Below the pieces are notes generated by a model, which was given only the letters and a program-made list of their open reading frames with translations, ran no database searches and was not told where the DNA came from. This document shows, piece after piece, positions 25,020 to 37,240 of a stretch of DNA of 64,000 bases. The translations under genes and the position numbers were made by a program. The DNA comes from Latrodectus hesperus. Lineage: Eukaryota; Arthropoda; Arachnida; Araneae; Theridiidae. Where the stretch lies: NCBI GenBank assembly GCA_037975125.1, contig CM075860.1, positions 41,163,893 through 41,227,892 of the forward strand, read 5' to 3'. Position 1 is the first letter of the stretch. Every line of letters starts with the position of its first letter.

Positions 25020-25150
25020 TCCCAGGTATGATTAGTTATCGAGGAAAAACAGAAGATAGATGTGGCACTTTAGCCTTCTGCATATACATCTAATGGAACA
25101 AGTGCATGGGATATTTTATGGTTTACTCTCTCGAGATAAGTGACTATGAC
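25020..25150 (+). repeat. SINE-F tail fragment
   Basis: The sequence 'ttagccttctgcatatacat', then 'tttactctctcgagataagt' and 'gactatgac' parallels the tail of the SINE-F copies at 44.6 and 49.9 kb ('ttctgcatgcacgtcact' then 'tgtgactatgacc'). The head is missing. Confidence 0.55.
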
Positions 25151-25154
25151 TAAT

Positions 25155-26616
25155 TAATTATAAAATGTCTTCCCAAAAGGTAGTTCCTGCAGTGAATATA
25201 AAAATATCTTATAACTCTTATGCTGTCCATTATGCATTGTTAAAGTATATTTCACTGGTTTCATTGACAGTGTCTTAAATTTTTCCTTAACATTATTCTG
25301 TAAGTTTTTAAGATTCATGATTTGATTGGACTTCCAATGGTTTTTTTTCTCCAAAAAAACGAGAGGATTGTTAGGTTTTACAATAGGAAACATTTTGAGT
25401 AAAAATTAAGAAAAATTTTTTTTAAATGTATTCAAAATTTTAGAGAAAAATTTTCATAAATTTCTATTTTTTGGATTGTAAGTACTAGAAAAGTTTGGTC
25501 ACATATATCTCAGTAAAATATTCTTTCTGAATGTCTGACATACACAATTTTATGAACTCAGAAAGCTACATGTATCATGTTTGGCCCCAAAACATGCATA
25601 AAGTGCAATCACAAATAAGTCCAAAAAAAATATCAAGAGCAAATATATATTATTTTTCACTATATTCCTTTGCACTCATACACAACTCTATATGCAATTC
25701 AATTAAAAAATTTTATAAATTATTTTTTTAATAATTTTTTATTTTTAAAGTTCTACTTTTACATGGAATATTGATAATGTTTCAAATTAAATATTCTTAC
25801 CTTATTTCTCATGTGTTTCTTATAAAATTGATTAAAATAAGCAGTTTAAAAATGAACAAAATTTTTTTATTACAAACATTACATGTTTTCTTGAATAATT
25901 TTTTTATTGTAATAGAAATTATTCATATTTGCATGGTAGTAATTTAAGTTTATGGGTTTCCTAAGAGAATATTCGATTAATCTAGTAAGAAAACTCATAA
26001 ATTCTAAGTTCAAAAGTATCTTTTTATACAATACCAAAAATGCACTCAGAAGCTTATTAAAAACATTTGGCAACATTTCAAAATTTCATCTGTGAAAACA
26101 TTTCCATTAAATCAAACAAACAAAAAAATTATTTTCTTGAAATAACATAAGTTAACAAATATACAAATTTTTTATGAATTATTTAAGATTTAATATAAAA
26201 ACTTTTTATGAATTATATTTTTGGTAAAAGCAAAATCGAAAATTTTCATAACAAATACAATGCTTACCCTGAAATACACAAACATCCAAAAAAGGCTTTT
26301 TGTATTTATGTTAGCTTTTTATTTCTCAGGTTATTTCCAAAAAATTTTTAATTATACAGATACATATTGCTCATTATTATTGATAAATGCATATTAATGT
26401 CTAATAAATTTTCCCACTAATAAGAATTTCGTGAATTCGATTCAAAATAAGTAATAAATAATACAATAATGGGTTAAGAAAATATCAATTCAATTTTTTC
26501 AACCAAATTGCAAATACTAGCTAAATTATTTTAAAATTATTAAAGCTGTTTTATTTTATATTTCAACAATATTGCTTTTCTAGAAAAATTATGCATTGTT
26601 ATAAATAAACAATAAA
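25155..26616. other. AT-rich stretch, no genes recognised
   Basis: Frames at 25154-25393, 25531-25731 and 25879-26076 are rich in Asn, Lys, Phe and Leu and have no domain resemblance; I read them as chance frames. Confidence 0.5.
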
Positions 26617-26618
26617 TA

Positions 26619-27312
26619 CAGTAGAGCTCCAATTATCTGAATGGCTGATTATCAGAATCCCTTTTAGTATTTCAGAAAAATAAATTAGACTGAAGAGAAG
26701 GAAAATGAGAAATAGCCCAAGAAAAATAAAGATAAGAGAAGGGAGAACATGATAATGAGACACGCACTTGAGGAATTTAAAAGCATTTTTTTATAATTAA
26801 TGAATATTCAGAAGTTAGATTTGAATCATCAGGAGAATAGAATAATGAGTCAGACTTTAGATTTCAAATTGCAAATGATGGCTTGTTTAAAGTGTTGATT
26901 AAAAAGATGACTTTAATGTCCAAGTTAAGCCAGACAACAGAACATCAACTAGTAAGGCATTTGCCAGCTTTATAGTGGATAGAGCATCAGCCTGAATGTA
27001 ACCATATGCAAATTCTCACTTTTAAGAATATGCACGACTTGGCTACCCGAAAACAGATGAAGGCAGTGAAACAGCTTACTCTAATCCAGATTTTGAGCAA
27101 GCAATGACGTTCATTTACAGCATTGTACATACAAACACACTGTATTAATGTACAGCACTTGTAAGTATTTTCATTTAATTGCGATTAGTTTTTTATGTAG
27201 TTTTTTCTCCGTTTTCAACAAACAATAATTAATTAAAATCAACCCTTTTCTTCGAAAAATCCACATATTCAAATGAGGTCTGGTCCAATTGATTTGGATA
27301 AGAGTTCTACTG
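26619..27312. mobile_element. pogo/Tigger-type DNA transposon, probably non-autonomous
   Basis: The left end reads TA then CAGTAGAGCTCCAATTATCTG. The right end on the opposite strand reads TA then CAGTAGAACTCTTATCCAAAT. These are matching terminal inverted repeats of the pogo/Tigger style, flanked by the expected TA target duplication (26617-26618 and 27313-27314). The interior is about 690 bp, too short for a full pogo transposase of about 450-550 residues, and no intact frame was found. A possible tRNA-like stretch inside (about 26950-27040, 'ttatagtggatagagcatca') may be a nested SINE. Confidence 0.8.
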
Positions 27313-27314
27313 TA

Positions 27315-30300
27315 TTGATATAAAATACAATAACTTAACATTTATTAAAGCTTAATGGTATTTTTATAATTTTCTGCAACACCTGTATGCAACTCATAAC
27401 AATTTGGAAAAAGACAAAAATTGATAATTGCTAATAAATTATTAGAAAATAATAGCAGGAATAAAAACATCATGGAGTTAGGTTTTGCAAATATAGATTC
27501 TTTGCATAAGTTACCAGGTCAATGTTAAAAAACAAAAAACAAGATGTCCATCAAAAAATCAATAAATAGAAAAGATATCTATTTGTACAGTAATATATTC
27601 AAAGATATTTTCACAGAATAAAATTTTTTTACACCCATTTGTTGCTTTAGTAGTAAATCTGTAATTTGTAGTAAATTTCCAATCCTTAAAACAGCAAGAC
27701 ATGAAAATAGACAAAAATAAAGGAAGAACTTTTTACTACAATATAATATTTATCATTTAATTTTATGCATACATTGCATGATACTATAATATCATGGTTT
27801 ATATCATTATATTCAGTCATGTAAATGGTATTGTACATTAATGACTAATAAACACATAATAAATTTTAATTTTAATATTCAATTTGAATAGCTTTAAGCA
27901 TGCATTACATTTAATATAACTTATATTTATTTAATACACAAGAATCTTAAATTATTCATTAAAAAATCTCAGCCTTAAAATAACTTTTTTTTAACTAAAA
28001 TATTTAGGAAAAAATATTTAAATAGATTTAAAAAAAAGTCTATAAAACATACTGCAAACAATATATATAAGCAAAATAAGAATTTACTATATTATCCAAC
28101 CAAGTAATTACATTTATATATATGTGTGTGTGCAAGTTTTAATTTGTTGAATGATACAGTAAATTCTTAATTTGATTCTACATATTGATTGATACACATA
28201 ATGCAAAAAAAGACATAATTGGTTTCACTGAAATTAAGGAAAAAAATTTAATGCCAGAAAACAGTACTTGAAAGCAATACAAAATTAAAAATAAAAAAGT
28301 AATAAATTTATAAATTTGAATTATTTTTTAATTACATTTATGTGGAGATCCACCTATCTTTGTCATCTTTCAAATTTGTTTAAAAAATGATTTCATATGT
28401 AAATGATTCAAAGAAAAGAAGCAAATAAAATTAATTTAAGAAAAACAATAAAGAAAAATAAATAGTTATGTTTTAATTAACATATCATAATTTACCAAAA
28501 AACAAATAAGAAAAATTTATTTTTTTCACTCATGTAATGCATCTAGTAAATTAGTCATGAGTTAAAGTTCAATTTAATTTTTAACAGTCTGAAAAAGTGT
28601 TCTAAAAGACTGATTAATATTAATAACAATAATGAATTTGTTCTTGACACTTAATTATTTAACCTTTGAGGCTCAAGGTCAAGTTAAACTTTGAATTAAG
28701 ATAATTATTCTCTTCTCCAAATGCTTAATTTATAAATGTCACTAAGAATCATTAAAAAAACAAATATAATTTCAGCAATCAATTAAGATTAACTGACATT
28801 GAATGCTTTATATCACAATGTAAGCAAGGATAATGGATAATGACATTTTAATTAATTCCAATTGCCGAGATTTTAAATATCCTCGCGATTAAAAGTTCTC
28901 AAGAAAAATTCAATTTTATTGGATATATTTTTTGTTTAAAAAATACATTTATTCTAATTAATATAATTAGATAAATGCTTAAAATTTTTGAACTATTTAA
29001 GTAAAAAAATTATAACTTTGTATTCACAACAAACATAATATTCAAAGATTTAATGATTAATAAAGACACCTAAAAAGATGTCTTTACTGTATTACATTCT
29101 ACTCATTCCTTTCAAAACAGCATAGAATAAAAAAGGTAAAAGCTATACGTATTTTAATTATTTTTATAAATTTTTAACATTATAACTATAAATCCAATTA
29201 CTAAAATTTTCATAATCATTGCTATGATCTTTGATAAAAATGTTTATATACAATTAGCTGCATATTTTTATATGATAGTAGGAAATAAATTTAGAGCCTA
29301 AATAGGGAAACAACCAAAATAAATTTAGCATAAAAAAACAGCCAATTTTTTCTCAGACTGGCTCAAAATATGACTCATATTTCCATTTATTTATGGAAAA
29401 CAATTTTTGCATTATGAATAATAAGAAAAAACTTTTTTTTTTTGGAAAATAAAAATAATTTAAAACATAGATAATATGAATAGTAAAAGAAATTACACAA
29501 ATCAGAAACATTTGAAAAAAAAAATTCTGTTAGTAAAAAAAATTCAACTACACATTTTGCCTAAAAATAATAACTGATGTATCCATTCAATTATTTCTAT
29601 ACTAATTAAATGCTAAATGAGTTCATTGAAGTCAGTAAAAGTATAAACACCCAGCCATCAATCAGAAGAGAATATTTCAGAAACTAGTTTCCTATTTGAC
29701 AGCTGATTATTCTAACAAAGCAATTTAATAAATAATTGAATCAACTCATTTCTCTTAAGGCATTAACATTAAAATACCAAATATTACCAATAATTTAATA
29801 TACATCAAAATTTTATTAATTTAATACTGTTAATTAAAATATAATTCACATTTATAAGGTGTATAAAAAACCAGGCTTAAAACTCATAAATTAAAAAGTA
29901 TTTTAATTAAAATGTATCATGATCAATCATATACTGAAAAGGAAATAATTAGGTTTTCAGAACTGATAATGTAGAAACAGGAAATTGTTACAATAAAAAT
30001 TAGAATAAGTATTATATATTTATATAAATACTTGCATCACAATAAAAAAGTTTGGAACAATATTTTTTAGGTAGTTTTTTTTCATCAAATTGGAAAAAAC
30101 ATAGTCCTTTTTTTTTGCTGTGTGTGTATTCAAAGAAAACAAACTTAATTTAGAAAAAAGAATGAAACTTATAAATTTCTCTAAACTTACCATAATTCTA
30201 TAAAAACAAGCTGCATACCAAAAAATAGTTAAAAAGATTTAACAATGAGAAGTTTCACAGTTTGAACCTGAAAATAAGTTTAAAGTAGGAAAATAATTAT

Positions 30301-30441
30301 TAAAATTGAAACACACTTTCAAAATTTATTAATTTATTTTAATCATGTGTAAATAGAAAATATGCCAGAATTCAAGTTTGAATTATAGAAACTGAATTTA
30401 TAAATTTAATTCCTAAAAAATATACAATCAAATGACTGTAG

Positions 30442-30482
<41 letters not shown>

Positions 30483-32441
30483 GATACACAGTCATACTGA
30501 TAATTATAGGTAAGGCATAGTACAAAAAATACAACTTGTTTTAAATATAAAAAAATTTTAGATATAAAAATAATGTATATACCTCAATTTTTTTCTTAAT
30601 GACATCCAAAATTTTTTTTCATTAAGTATTCATATATAGACAAAGTATTTAAATCAGAGAACACACAACTGTTTATAATTTAGTTACAATGCAGAATTTA
30701 AAAAAAAATCAAAGTGCACATACAATTACTTTTTTATATATAATTTATAAAAACAGAATGTCCTGTAAAAATTTATTAGGTGCATCTCAGATGAAAGCAT
30801 TGATTTCAATTTTTAAAATATTATATTACATTTTAAACATTTTTAAGCAGGCAGGAATTTTTTTAAAAAGTATAAATTGCATTCTTAATTAAATATCAAT
30901 GAATTAATTTGATTTTAAAAACCACTTTTTTTTAAAAGACAGCCAATAAATGTTATATTCATTTTGATTATTAAAAAAAATGACAGTACATGTTTTCAAA
31001 AAACAAATATCTATTTATTATATTTAAGTTATTTTATTTAATTATTTCTTGCAAAGCTATTTTTTAATTTGCTTAAAGGACAACCCACACAAGTGTCATT
31101 TTTCTGATAATTTTTTCTGGGATTATGTTTTATTATTTTATTTCTTTATTTACATTTTCAAAAATAAAAAAAAAAAAACCACATTAGTTAAAATTTTCTG
31201 GACAGATACTTATTACATAACATTAATTTTAAAGGAAATACTAATAATTTTATTGTATTTAATTTTGAAATAAAACTGAAATTGAGAAATGTAAATGGAT
31301 TTTTCTTAATAATTTGACTAGAAAATTTTTTTAAAACTTATATTAGATCTTGAATTTTCATACATTTTACATAGATTGCACCATGAAATCTAACCAATCA
31401 AAGTTAAATAGTACAACCTGTGTAAGTCAAATATAGAGAAATAAAACAAATCTTTTAGATTTTTATTTATTACTAGATATTTATAAATATATAATATTCT
31501 ATATTAGTAGATTTAAAGAGCATAAATAAAAATTCGACATATTAAACCTTTGATTATTTTTCAAATGACAATGAAAATCTGTTATAAAGTTAATAAAAAA
31601 TATATAAACTTGTAAATAATTACAACCACAGAATAAAGCAATTACTGAAAATTTTTTAACAATAAAATTAATTATTTAAGTTACAGTACACAATTTTGCT
31701 AACTTATTATCTATTAAAATAAAAATTTATAACGGAGTTAAAATTTAAAAAATGCATCTAATTAAACAGTAACAATTCACATTGTATTATGAACAGTCAA
31801 TCAGTTATAATCTATGCTAATTAATTTCAAAGGTTTCTCATATTCTTACAATACAATGGTAAAAAAATATAAGTTATGTTTATACTTTATTATTCCTTTT
31901 CAAAGATCAATTGAGATAAGATTAAAGTTCATAATTTTTTAATTTTTGGTTAACACATGCTGATAAAAAGTAATCAGTTTATTCACTTTAGCTTGCCTTC
32001 TCTTATTTATTTAAAATTTTAATACAACATGAAATTTCTATATACATAAAATTGTCAGTTCAAAATTAAAGCAATATATTTTTATGGTAATTAAGGCATT
32101 AAAAAGGAATAGAAATTCTGCTCTATAAAAATAAAGCAGTAATAAATTATATATTAATAGATTAAACATGAGCAATATACATATTTTTATTAATTAATCA
32201 ATCCAATTTTATATTTAAATAGCTATCTGCCTTATTTCTTCCCTAACAGCTGATTGGTGAATTTTTTGACAAAAATTTTAACTTATAATTACTAGTTCCC
32301 ACTAAAATATAAAATGATATTTAACACAAAGATAATACTCACATTTTGAAAGAAAATTTCAAAACTGTACAGTAAAATTAATAATGAGTCTCTCATCCAT
32401 CTCTCATTTCAACTATATTACAATGAGAATACTGAAGTTAC
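27315..32441. other. extremely AT-rich stretch with a (TA)n tract
   Basis: No gene or interspersed repeat is recognised. A perfect TA dinucleotide run of about 30 bp sits at roughly 30444-30475, and a mixed 'tatatatatgtgtgtgtg' run near 28115-28132. A short near-perfect inverted repeat lies at 29064-29088. Frames such as 30689-30892 and 31049-31273 have chance-like composition. Confidence 0.5.
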
Positions 32442-32555
32442 TGGAGCAACAGGTGATACGTAGAAACTCTTGTAACAACAAATTTTTGTCATCAAAAAAA
32501 TATAGGTAATACAGTACTTTTCCTTGCTTCATGCAAATCAGGCAATGTTGTTTTT
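32442..32555 (-). CDS. candidate internal or terminal exon, minus strand, function unknown
   Basis: On the minus strand a strong acceptor (a T-run then CAG, the AG at 32556-32557) opens an uninterrupted frame that includes KQHCLICMKQGKVLYY and then DDKNLLLQEFLRITCC. A GTAACT donor-like site lies at 32436-32441; without it the frame runs on to a stop about 30 nt later. The C-x2-C start loosely recalls a zinc-binding domain, but this is not diagnostic. It lies downstream, on the same strand, of the candidate noncoding exon at 36.60 kb. In DNA this AT-rich a frame of about 50 codons can arise by chance. Confidence 0.22.
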
Positions 32556-32559
32556 CTGA

Positions 32560-34160
32560 AAAAAAAATGTAGCTTTATTAATTATTATTAAATTATATTA
32601 TTTTATTCTTATTAATGGAGAAGTACTGCATTTTATTATAAATTTCGAGAAACAAAAAGAAAAATATTGAAAAACGATAACATTTTTTTCTGAAAACTAT
32701 ATTTTTTTTTCATTAAAAAGGTAATGTCTTTTCAAGAAACTTTTAAAATTGGCAAATATGACACATACATTTTCAGTAGAAAACTGGTTAATACTTTTTA
32801 GCATATGCATAAAATGAAAAATTATACATGAAGAGGCTAATAAGACCAAACTTGTAAAATTATATAAATTCAGATGACATAAAGAAATTTAACAGCAAAC
32901 CTCAGAATCCATGACACATAGGATAACAAAAGAGTGTTGGATATGTAGCCAAATTATGTATTGAAAAGAAACTAGCAAAAATATTTCATAACAAAAATTA
33001 CTCAACTTCATAAATATTCATGCTAATTTTTTATCCTTAAATTAAGGTCTTCATTTATTCTTTTGTATTTGAGAATATATACATAAAATTAATAAAAAAA
33101 TATCAACACAATTACAGTGTCTGTCAGAAATACATTTTATATTATTACTACCCTATTATCCAAAAATGCAAACAAAAATTATCAAAAATTTAAATAAAGA
33201 AATTATTGAATCTTTATATTTACTTTCATAGTTTGAAAATAAATATCAATTTAAAAAATATACAAAGTTTGATAATTTTAATTAAAGACTTTTTTAAACA
33301 GCAAAAAAAAAATTTTTGTTTTTCAATTCATTGGTTTAACAAGAAAAATAGAATATTTTACAAATATATGCAGCAAAACGCATGGTATTTAGTTTTGTCG
33401 CACTTCAGTCCCATTTTGCATATGCAAGCATTTTGAAGAGAATGGGTATCCCCACAGACCATGAAAATTTCATGATTAATTAAAATGAAAATACATAATC
33501 TATAATTTAATCTTCATGTTTATGCATGTAGTTTAAAATACAGTTAACAAGAGGAAATTTTAAGTTACCTTGGCACAATTACCAAGAAAAATTCAAGAAC
33601 CATTTAACAATTAAAACAGTAATCATTGCGTTTTGTTATATATTGTTGCAAAAGGAAATAATGAAATAACTTTCAAGCACGATTGTCCAGTTATAATTAT
33701 GCCTGTACATCAAAGTCCAAACTAATAAGCAAAATTAGAATCAATTTTTTCCCACAAAATTATAAAGCATAGAAAAATTCTTAAGTTTTTAATTTAAATA
33801 AATTTTTAAAAATGTTTTGGAAGCTGTATAAGCAGAACTAATTGACAAGTTTCAAAATAATTTAGCTTAATAATTATTTTTGTTTACACTCCATTAGTTG
33901 CATAATGAGTTATTAGCAGTGATTAGCGGTAAAACCTTTAGAAAATTCTGAATTACACTTTTTCCATGTAACTGAATCTAGAGCCATCAAATTTGAAATG
34001 AAAGCAATTCTTTACAGAATATGCACAAATTGCTTGCTGCAAAATATGATGGGAATATACATGAGCTCTTACTTAAAACACACACAATTTTAAACAAAGT
34101 TTTTTGTTTTATTAAGATAAAATTTTCACTCTAATTTTTATATAAAATCAATGAATAGAT
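32560..34160. other. AT-rich stretch; small Cys-containing minus-strand frame at 33.36-33.47 kb
   Basis: No repeat was recognised. On the minus strand around 33365-33470 a short frame reads CGDTHSLQNACICKMGLKC, in a patch slightly richer in G+C. It has no good acceptor, and its phase does not join to the candidate exon at 32.5 kb. It may be an old repeat. Confidence 0.3.
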
Positions 34161-34164
34161 GCCT

Positions 34165-34320
34165 AAATGATTGATTTGGTTGTCACTCTATGTTCACTTT
34201 GTGAACAAAACGACTAATTTGGACTGGAATCTACTGCTAAAGGTAGACTCTATAAGCATATCATACACAACACTCAAGGTGAGGATCAATCACAAACTGT
34301 GGAAACTAAAACAAGAATGG
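34165..34320 (-). repeat. SINE-A, minus strand, old
   Basis: The reverse complement shows the SINE-A order: 'cagtttgtgattgatcctca', 'ccttgagtgt', 'cagtagattccagtccaaat', and a tail close to 'gacaaccaaatcaa'. The 71-codon frame here is inside the repeat and is not a gene. Confidence 0.65.
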
Positions 34321-34944
34321 GCTGTAAGCTTGCTGATAACTAAATACATATTTAAATATAATTTTAACAACAAGATATTTTTATAATAACACCTGCTACT
34401 CACATTTATCTTTCCTCTTATGGTAAAATGCAAAAATTTCAAATATGTTTGCATATTATGCATGCACAAAAATATAAAATTTTCATATTCATAATTGACA
34501 AAATAAATGTATAGAATAGTTTAAGTATTTCAAAAACAGTAAACTTATAAGTAATGCCATAAAATCACAATACAATTTAATGTATGAATGGTTAATAAGC
34601 CCAAAACATTTCAGTGAAATAAATAGATCTAGTTGACTTTATAATTTAAAAATAGTGTTAGCTATCATCAAAATTAAAACAGAAACTTATTTTATGCTAA
34701 GAACATTAAAGTGTGTAAAAAAAAGTTTACGTTTAAAAATAAATGTATTTATAACGATTAACTTGTAGTTATTAAACTATAATGTTGATTCATTTAAATT
34801 TTCTGAAAGTTAAGTTGAAACAATAGAACAATAATTTACAAAATTTTTAATTATTTACGAGCAATGCATACATAAGCTAGAACATACACTTGACATAGTA
34901 CTATTCAGAAAAAATGTATGTACTATTTACAAATAAAATAGGTA

Positions 34945-35128
34945 AAACTGAGTAATACGGCCAAGTTTGGCAATTTTTTGGATTTTTTTCGCCAAGTTCA
35001 AGTATGGATTGAAATTCCTACGCTATATTCACAGCGAAATACAAAACGAATATAAAAGACAGTATTGAAATTCGGCACTATATCTAAACCGGGTAAAACT
35101 GAGGTCTGTCCGTAATACTCAGTTTAGC
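34945..35128. mobile_element. small inverted-repeat element, MITE-like
   Basis: Left arm 'ggtaaaactgagtaatacgg' (about 34944-34963) and right arm 'ccgtaatactcagtttagcc' (about 35109-35128) are inverted repeats with 17 of 20 positions matching. They enclose about 145 bp that is GC-richer than its surroundings and has no frame. No clear target-site duplication was seen, so the element type is uncertain. Confidence 0.6.
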
Positions 35129-35129
35129 C

Positions 35130-36594
35130 ACTGAATTAAAGAGATAAGAAAACAAGTAACAAAAATTTCATAACATGTTAAAAATAAATTATTAAAAATG
35201 TAAATGTAATATTTTTCACAATTAAAGACAAAAAATGGCACATTAAAAGTACTAAATCGGTAATATATAAATACGACTGATTTCTTTGGGAATTAATTTA
35301 ATATAAATAATTAATAAATTAAGATATTACACTAATATACATGATTATCATAGAAAGTTCCTACAAACTGATTACAAATACAATATTGAAAAAGTTTTTT
35401 AATATATGGTACAGTATGTGGAGCAAAGAAAAAATATAAAATCTATTAAGGATATTTAATATTTGTTTTGAGATACTACAATGACATTTTAAAATCTTTA
35501 TTAAAGCCATTAGTAACTATTAATTAAAATGAAAAATAAATGCTTAATATACTGCATCATCTGATATAGTTGTAAATCCAACCACACATATATAAATAAT
35601 GTGTACCTAATATTCTCAAAGAATAAAATATAATAATATTAATAAAAGGAAAAATTCTATAAACTTCTTTTGGAAAATTTTATATACTTTTAATAATAAT
35701 TTTACTATAAATTTACTTATAAAATTAAAGCATAAATTTTACTTGAAACATTTTCAAATAGTATCATAAAAATGATAGGTTGTTTTCTTAAATAACTTTT
35801 AAGGATATTTTCATTGAAATTTCGTTAAAAAAAATTTATAACATTTGTTTGCATGTTAGGAAATTTTAATCTAAAGGAAATAAATCTTGAAAAAAAGAAG
35901 TTGTCATATTAATTTATCTTTAACACAACAGTCAAATAAAAAACACATAAAACATTCAAAATAAATTTGTAGGCATTGTTTTGTAATAAAAAGATAATTC
36001 TTACAATGAATAAAGACAGAAGAAAAAAGATAATTAAAATTACAAAATACAATACATATTTAGATAAGAAATATCCCTTTTATATTACTTGTTTAAACAG
36101 ATAAAAGGAAACCGCTACAATGAAATTGTGAATAACATTTTATAGTTACTATTAAACGATTTTCTACAATTCATAAAACTTTACTACAATTATTTGATAG
36201 CATTCATATTTCAACAAATAAAAATTTCAAAAGTAAATTGTCTGAAACATTTAAATTAAGTTGTTTAGTAAAATTATATACATAGATAACCTAAAAATTA
36301 TTTTAATGTTTGCTTTCGATGAAATTAATTTAAATTGGATAAACAATCACGGTAAAAAAAAATATGAAAGATTTTTTTAACGTATGAAATGCGATATTAA
36401 ACGATAACATCAAATATATTTCCGACATCAAAATAATAAATACAGAAAAATTTGAAATTTTTACGTTAAAAATATATCGGAGCAACAAATTACAGTTACC
36501 TTAACAGTCGAGAAACGTAAGCTGAATTTTCATTTCGATAATGAAGAAAACATTACCAAATGGAAATTAAAACAATGCAAGATGTATATTTATG
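35130..36594. other. AT-rich stretch, nothing recognised
   Basis: If the donor at 36595-36600 is real, this is the start of a minus-strand intron. No repeat or coding signal was seen. Confidence 0.5.
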
Positions 36595-36600
36595 ACTTAC

Positions 36601-36740
36601 TCCACAATAATTAACAAGAACAGAGAAATAAGAGAATTAAATCCGAGAATTTTTGAAGAGTTCAAACAATAACAACAACGGAGAGAGAAAGCTACCAGCC
36701 ATCTATCACCCACAATGCCCCGGGAGAAAAACTGAACACC
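36601..36740 (-). other. candidate noncoding first exon, minus strand
   Basis: Reading left from the promoter island, the sequence after a TCAGT initiator-like motif (plus-strand 36731-36735) runs without a long frame to a donor GGA/GTAAGT (GTAAGT on the minus strand at 36595-36600). The only ATG-initiated frame (MAGSFLSPLLLLF...) stops after about 20 codons, so this would be a 5' UTR exon. Transcription direction and start are inferred. Confidence 0.35.
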
Positions 36741-36870
36741 AGATGGTGTCGAGCGCATGCGCAGTCTCGCTCAGATGGATGCTAATTAGTACAATCAAAA
36801 TTTATTCCCGAAAGCAAAGATGTTTACAAACGCTAGTCTCGTCGAATGGGAAGGAGCATCTCCAGTGATT
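36690..36870. promoter_or_regulatory. divergent promoter island with ZNF143/Staf and NRF1 motifs
   Basis: A sharp GC-richer island interrupts more than 15 kb of AT-rich DNA. TCACCCACAATGCCCCGGG (36706-36724) fits the Staf/ZNF143 consensus at 18 of 19 positions. GCGCATGCGC (36753-36762) is the exact palindromic core of the NRF1 site. Both factors typically sit close to start sites of housekeeping genes, often divergent ones. Splice donors point away on each side (GTAAGT at 36595-36600 minus; GTAAGT after GAAG at 37239 plus). The served genes are not identifiable here. Confidence 0.65.
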
Positions 36871-36932
36871 TCTTCTTGGCGCTGATCCTTGTGAGGCTCG
36901 TGAGAATTTTTCTCATCGTGTTTTATCCTTAA
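36846..36932 (+). CDS. very short hydrophobic frame near the promoter, doubtful
   Basis: A 28-codon frame from ATG at 36846 encodes a short polar start followed by FFLALILVRLVRIFLIVFY and a stop. It could be an upstream frame in a plus-strand 5' UTR. The opposite strand also holds a short basic frame here, so neither is secure. Confidence 0.15.
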   Translation: MGRSISSDFFLALILVRLVRIFLIVFYP

Positions 36933-37238
36933 ATACAGACTTATGAAATAAAAACTAAGACTTTGTTCGAAGTATCTTACATTCAAAATAAAATTGTATT
37001 GTTGTGAAAAGAACATTTGTAATAAATAATCTAGCGGGTAAAAGAAGGACTTAAGAGTTTGTCACGTGCATCACAATAGAAACTAATTTTATATGTAAAT
37101 ATTAGAAGACTATAGAAAACATGGCTAGAAAAAAGTATTTTAAATTCTGCCGCAATTAAAAGTGACTGAAACTTTTCACAAGACTAAAGAATAATTTAAA
37201 GGATCTGTTTTCCTCAAAAATTCTAAATAACTCTGAAG
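36870..37238 (+). other. candidate plus-strand 5' UTR exon ending at a strong donor
   Basis: From the promoter island rightward, the sequence reaches AAG/GTAAGT (GT at 37239-37240), a consensus donor. There is no frame longer than about 30 codons, so a noncoding first exon fits. The evidence is the donor motif and its position only. Confidence 0.3.
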
Positions 37239-37240
37239 GT

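Noticed and set aside
28100..28135. Telomeric or satellite array
   Set aside because: Only a short mixed TA/TG run; no TTAGG-type or longer-unit array is present anywhere in the window.
23479..31273. Several 60-80 codon frames in the AT-rich core
   Set aside because: Residue composition is what random AT-rich DNA gives (Asn, Ile, Lys, Phe, Leu, Tyr), without motifs or splice framing.
33365..33470. Cys-containing minus-strand peptide as an exon joined to 32555
   Set aside because: There is no good acceptor, and joining its donor-like end to the 32.5-kb acceptor puts that exon in a frame that soon stops.
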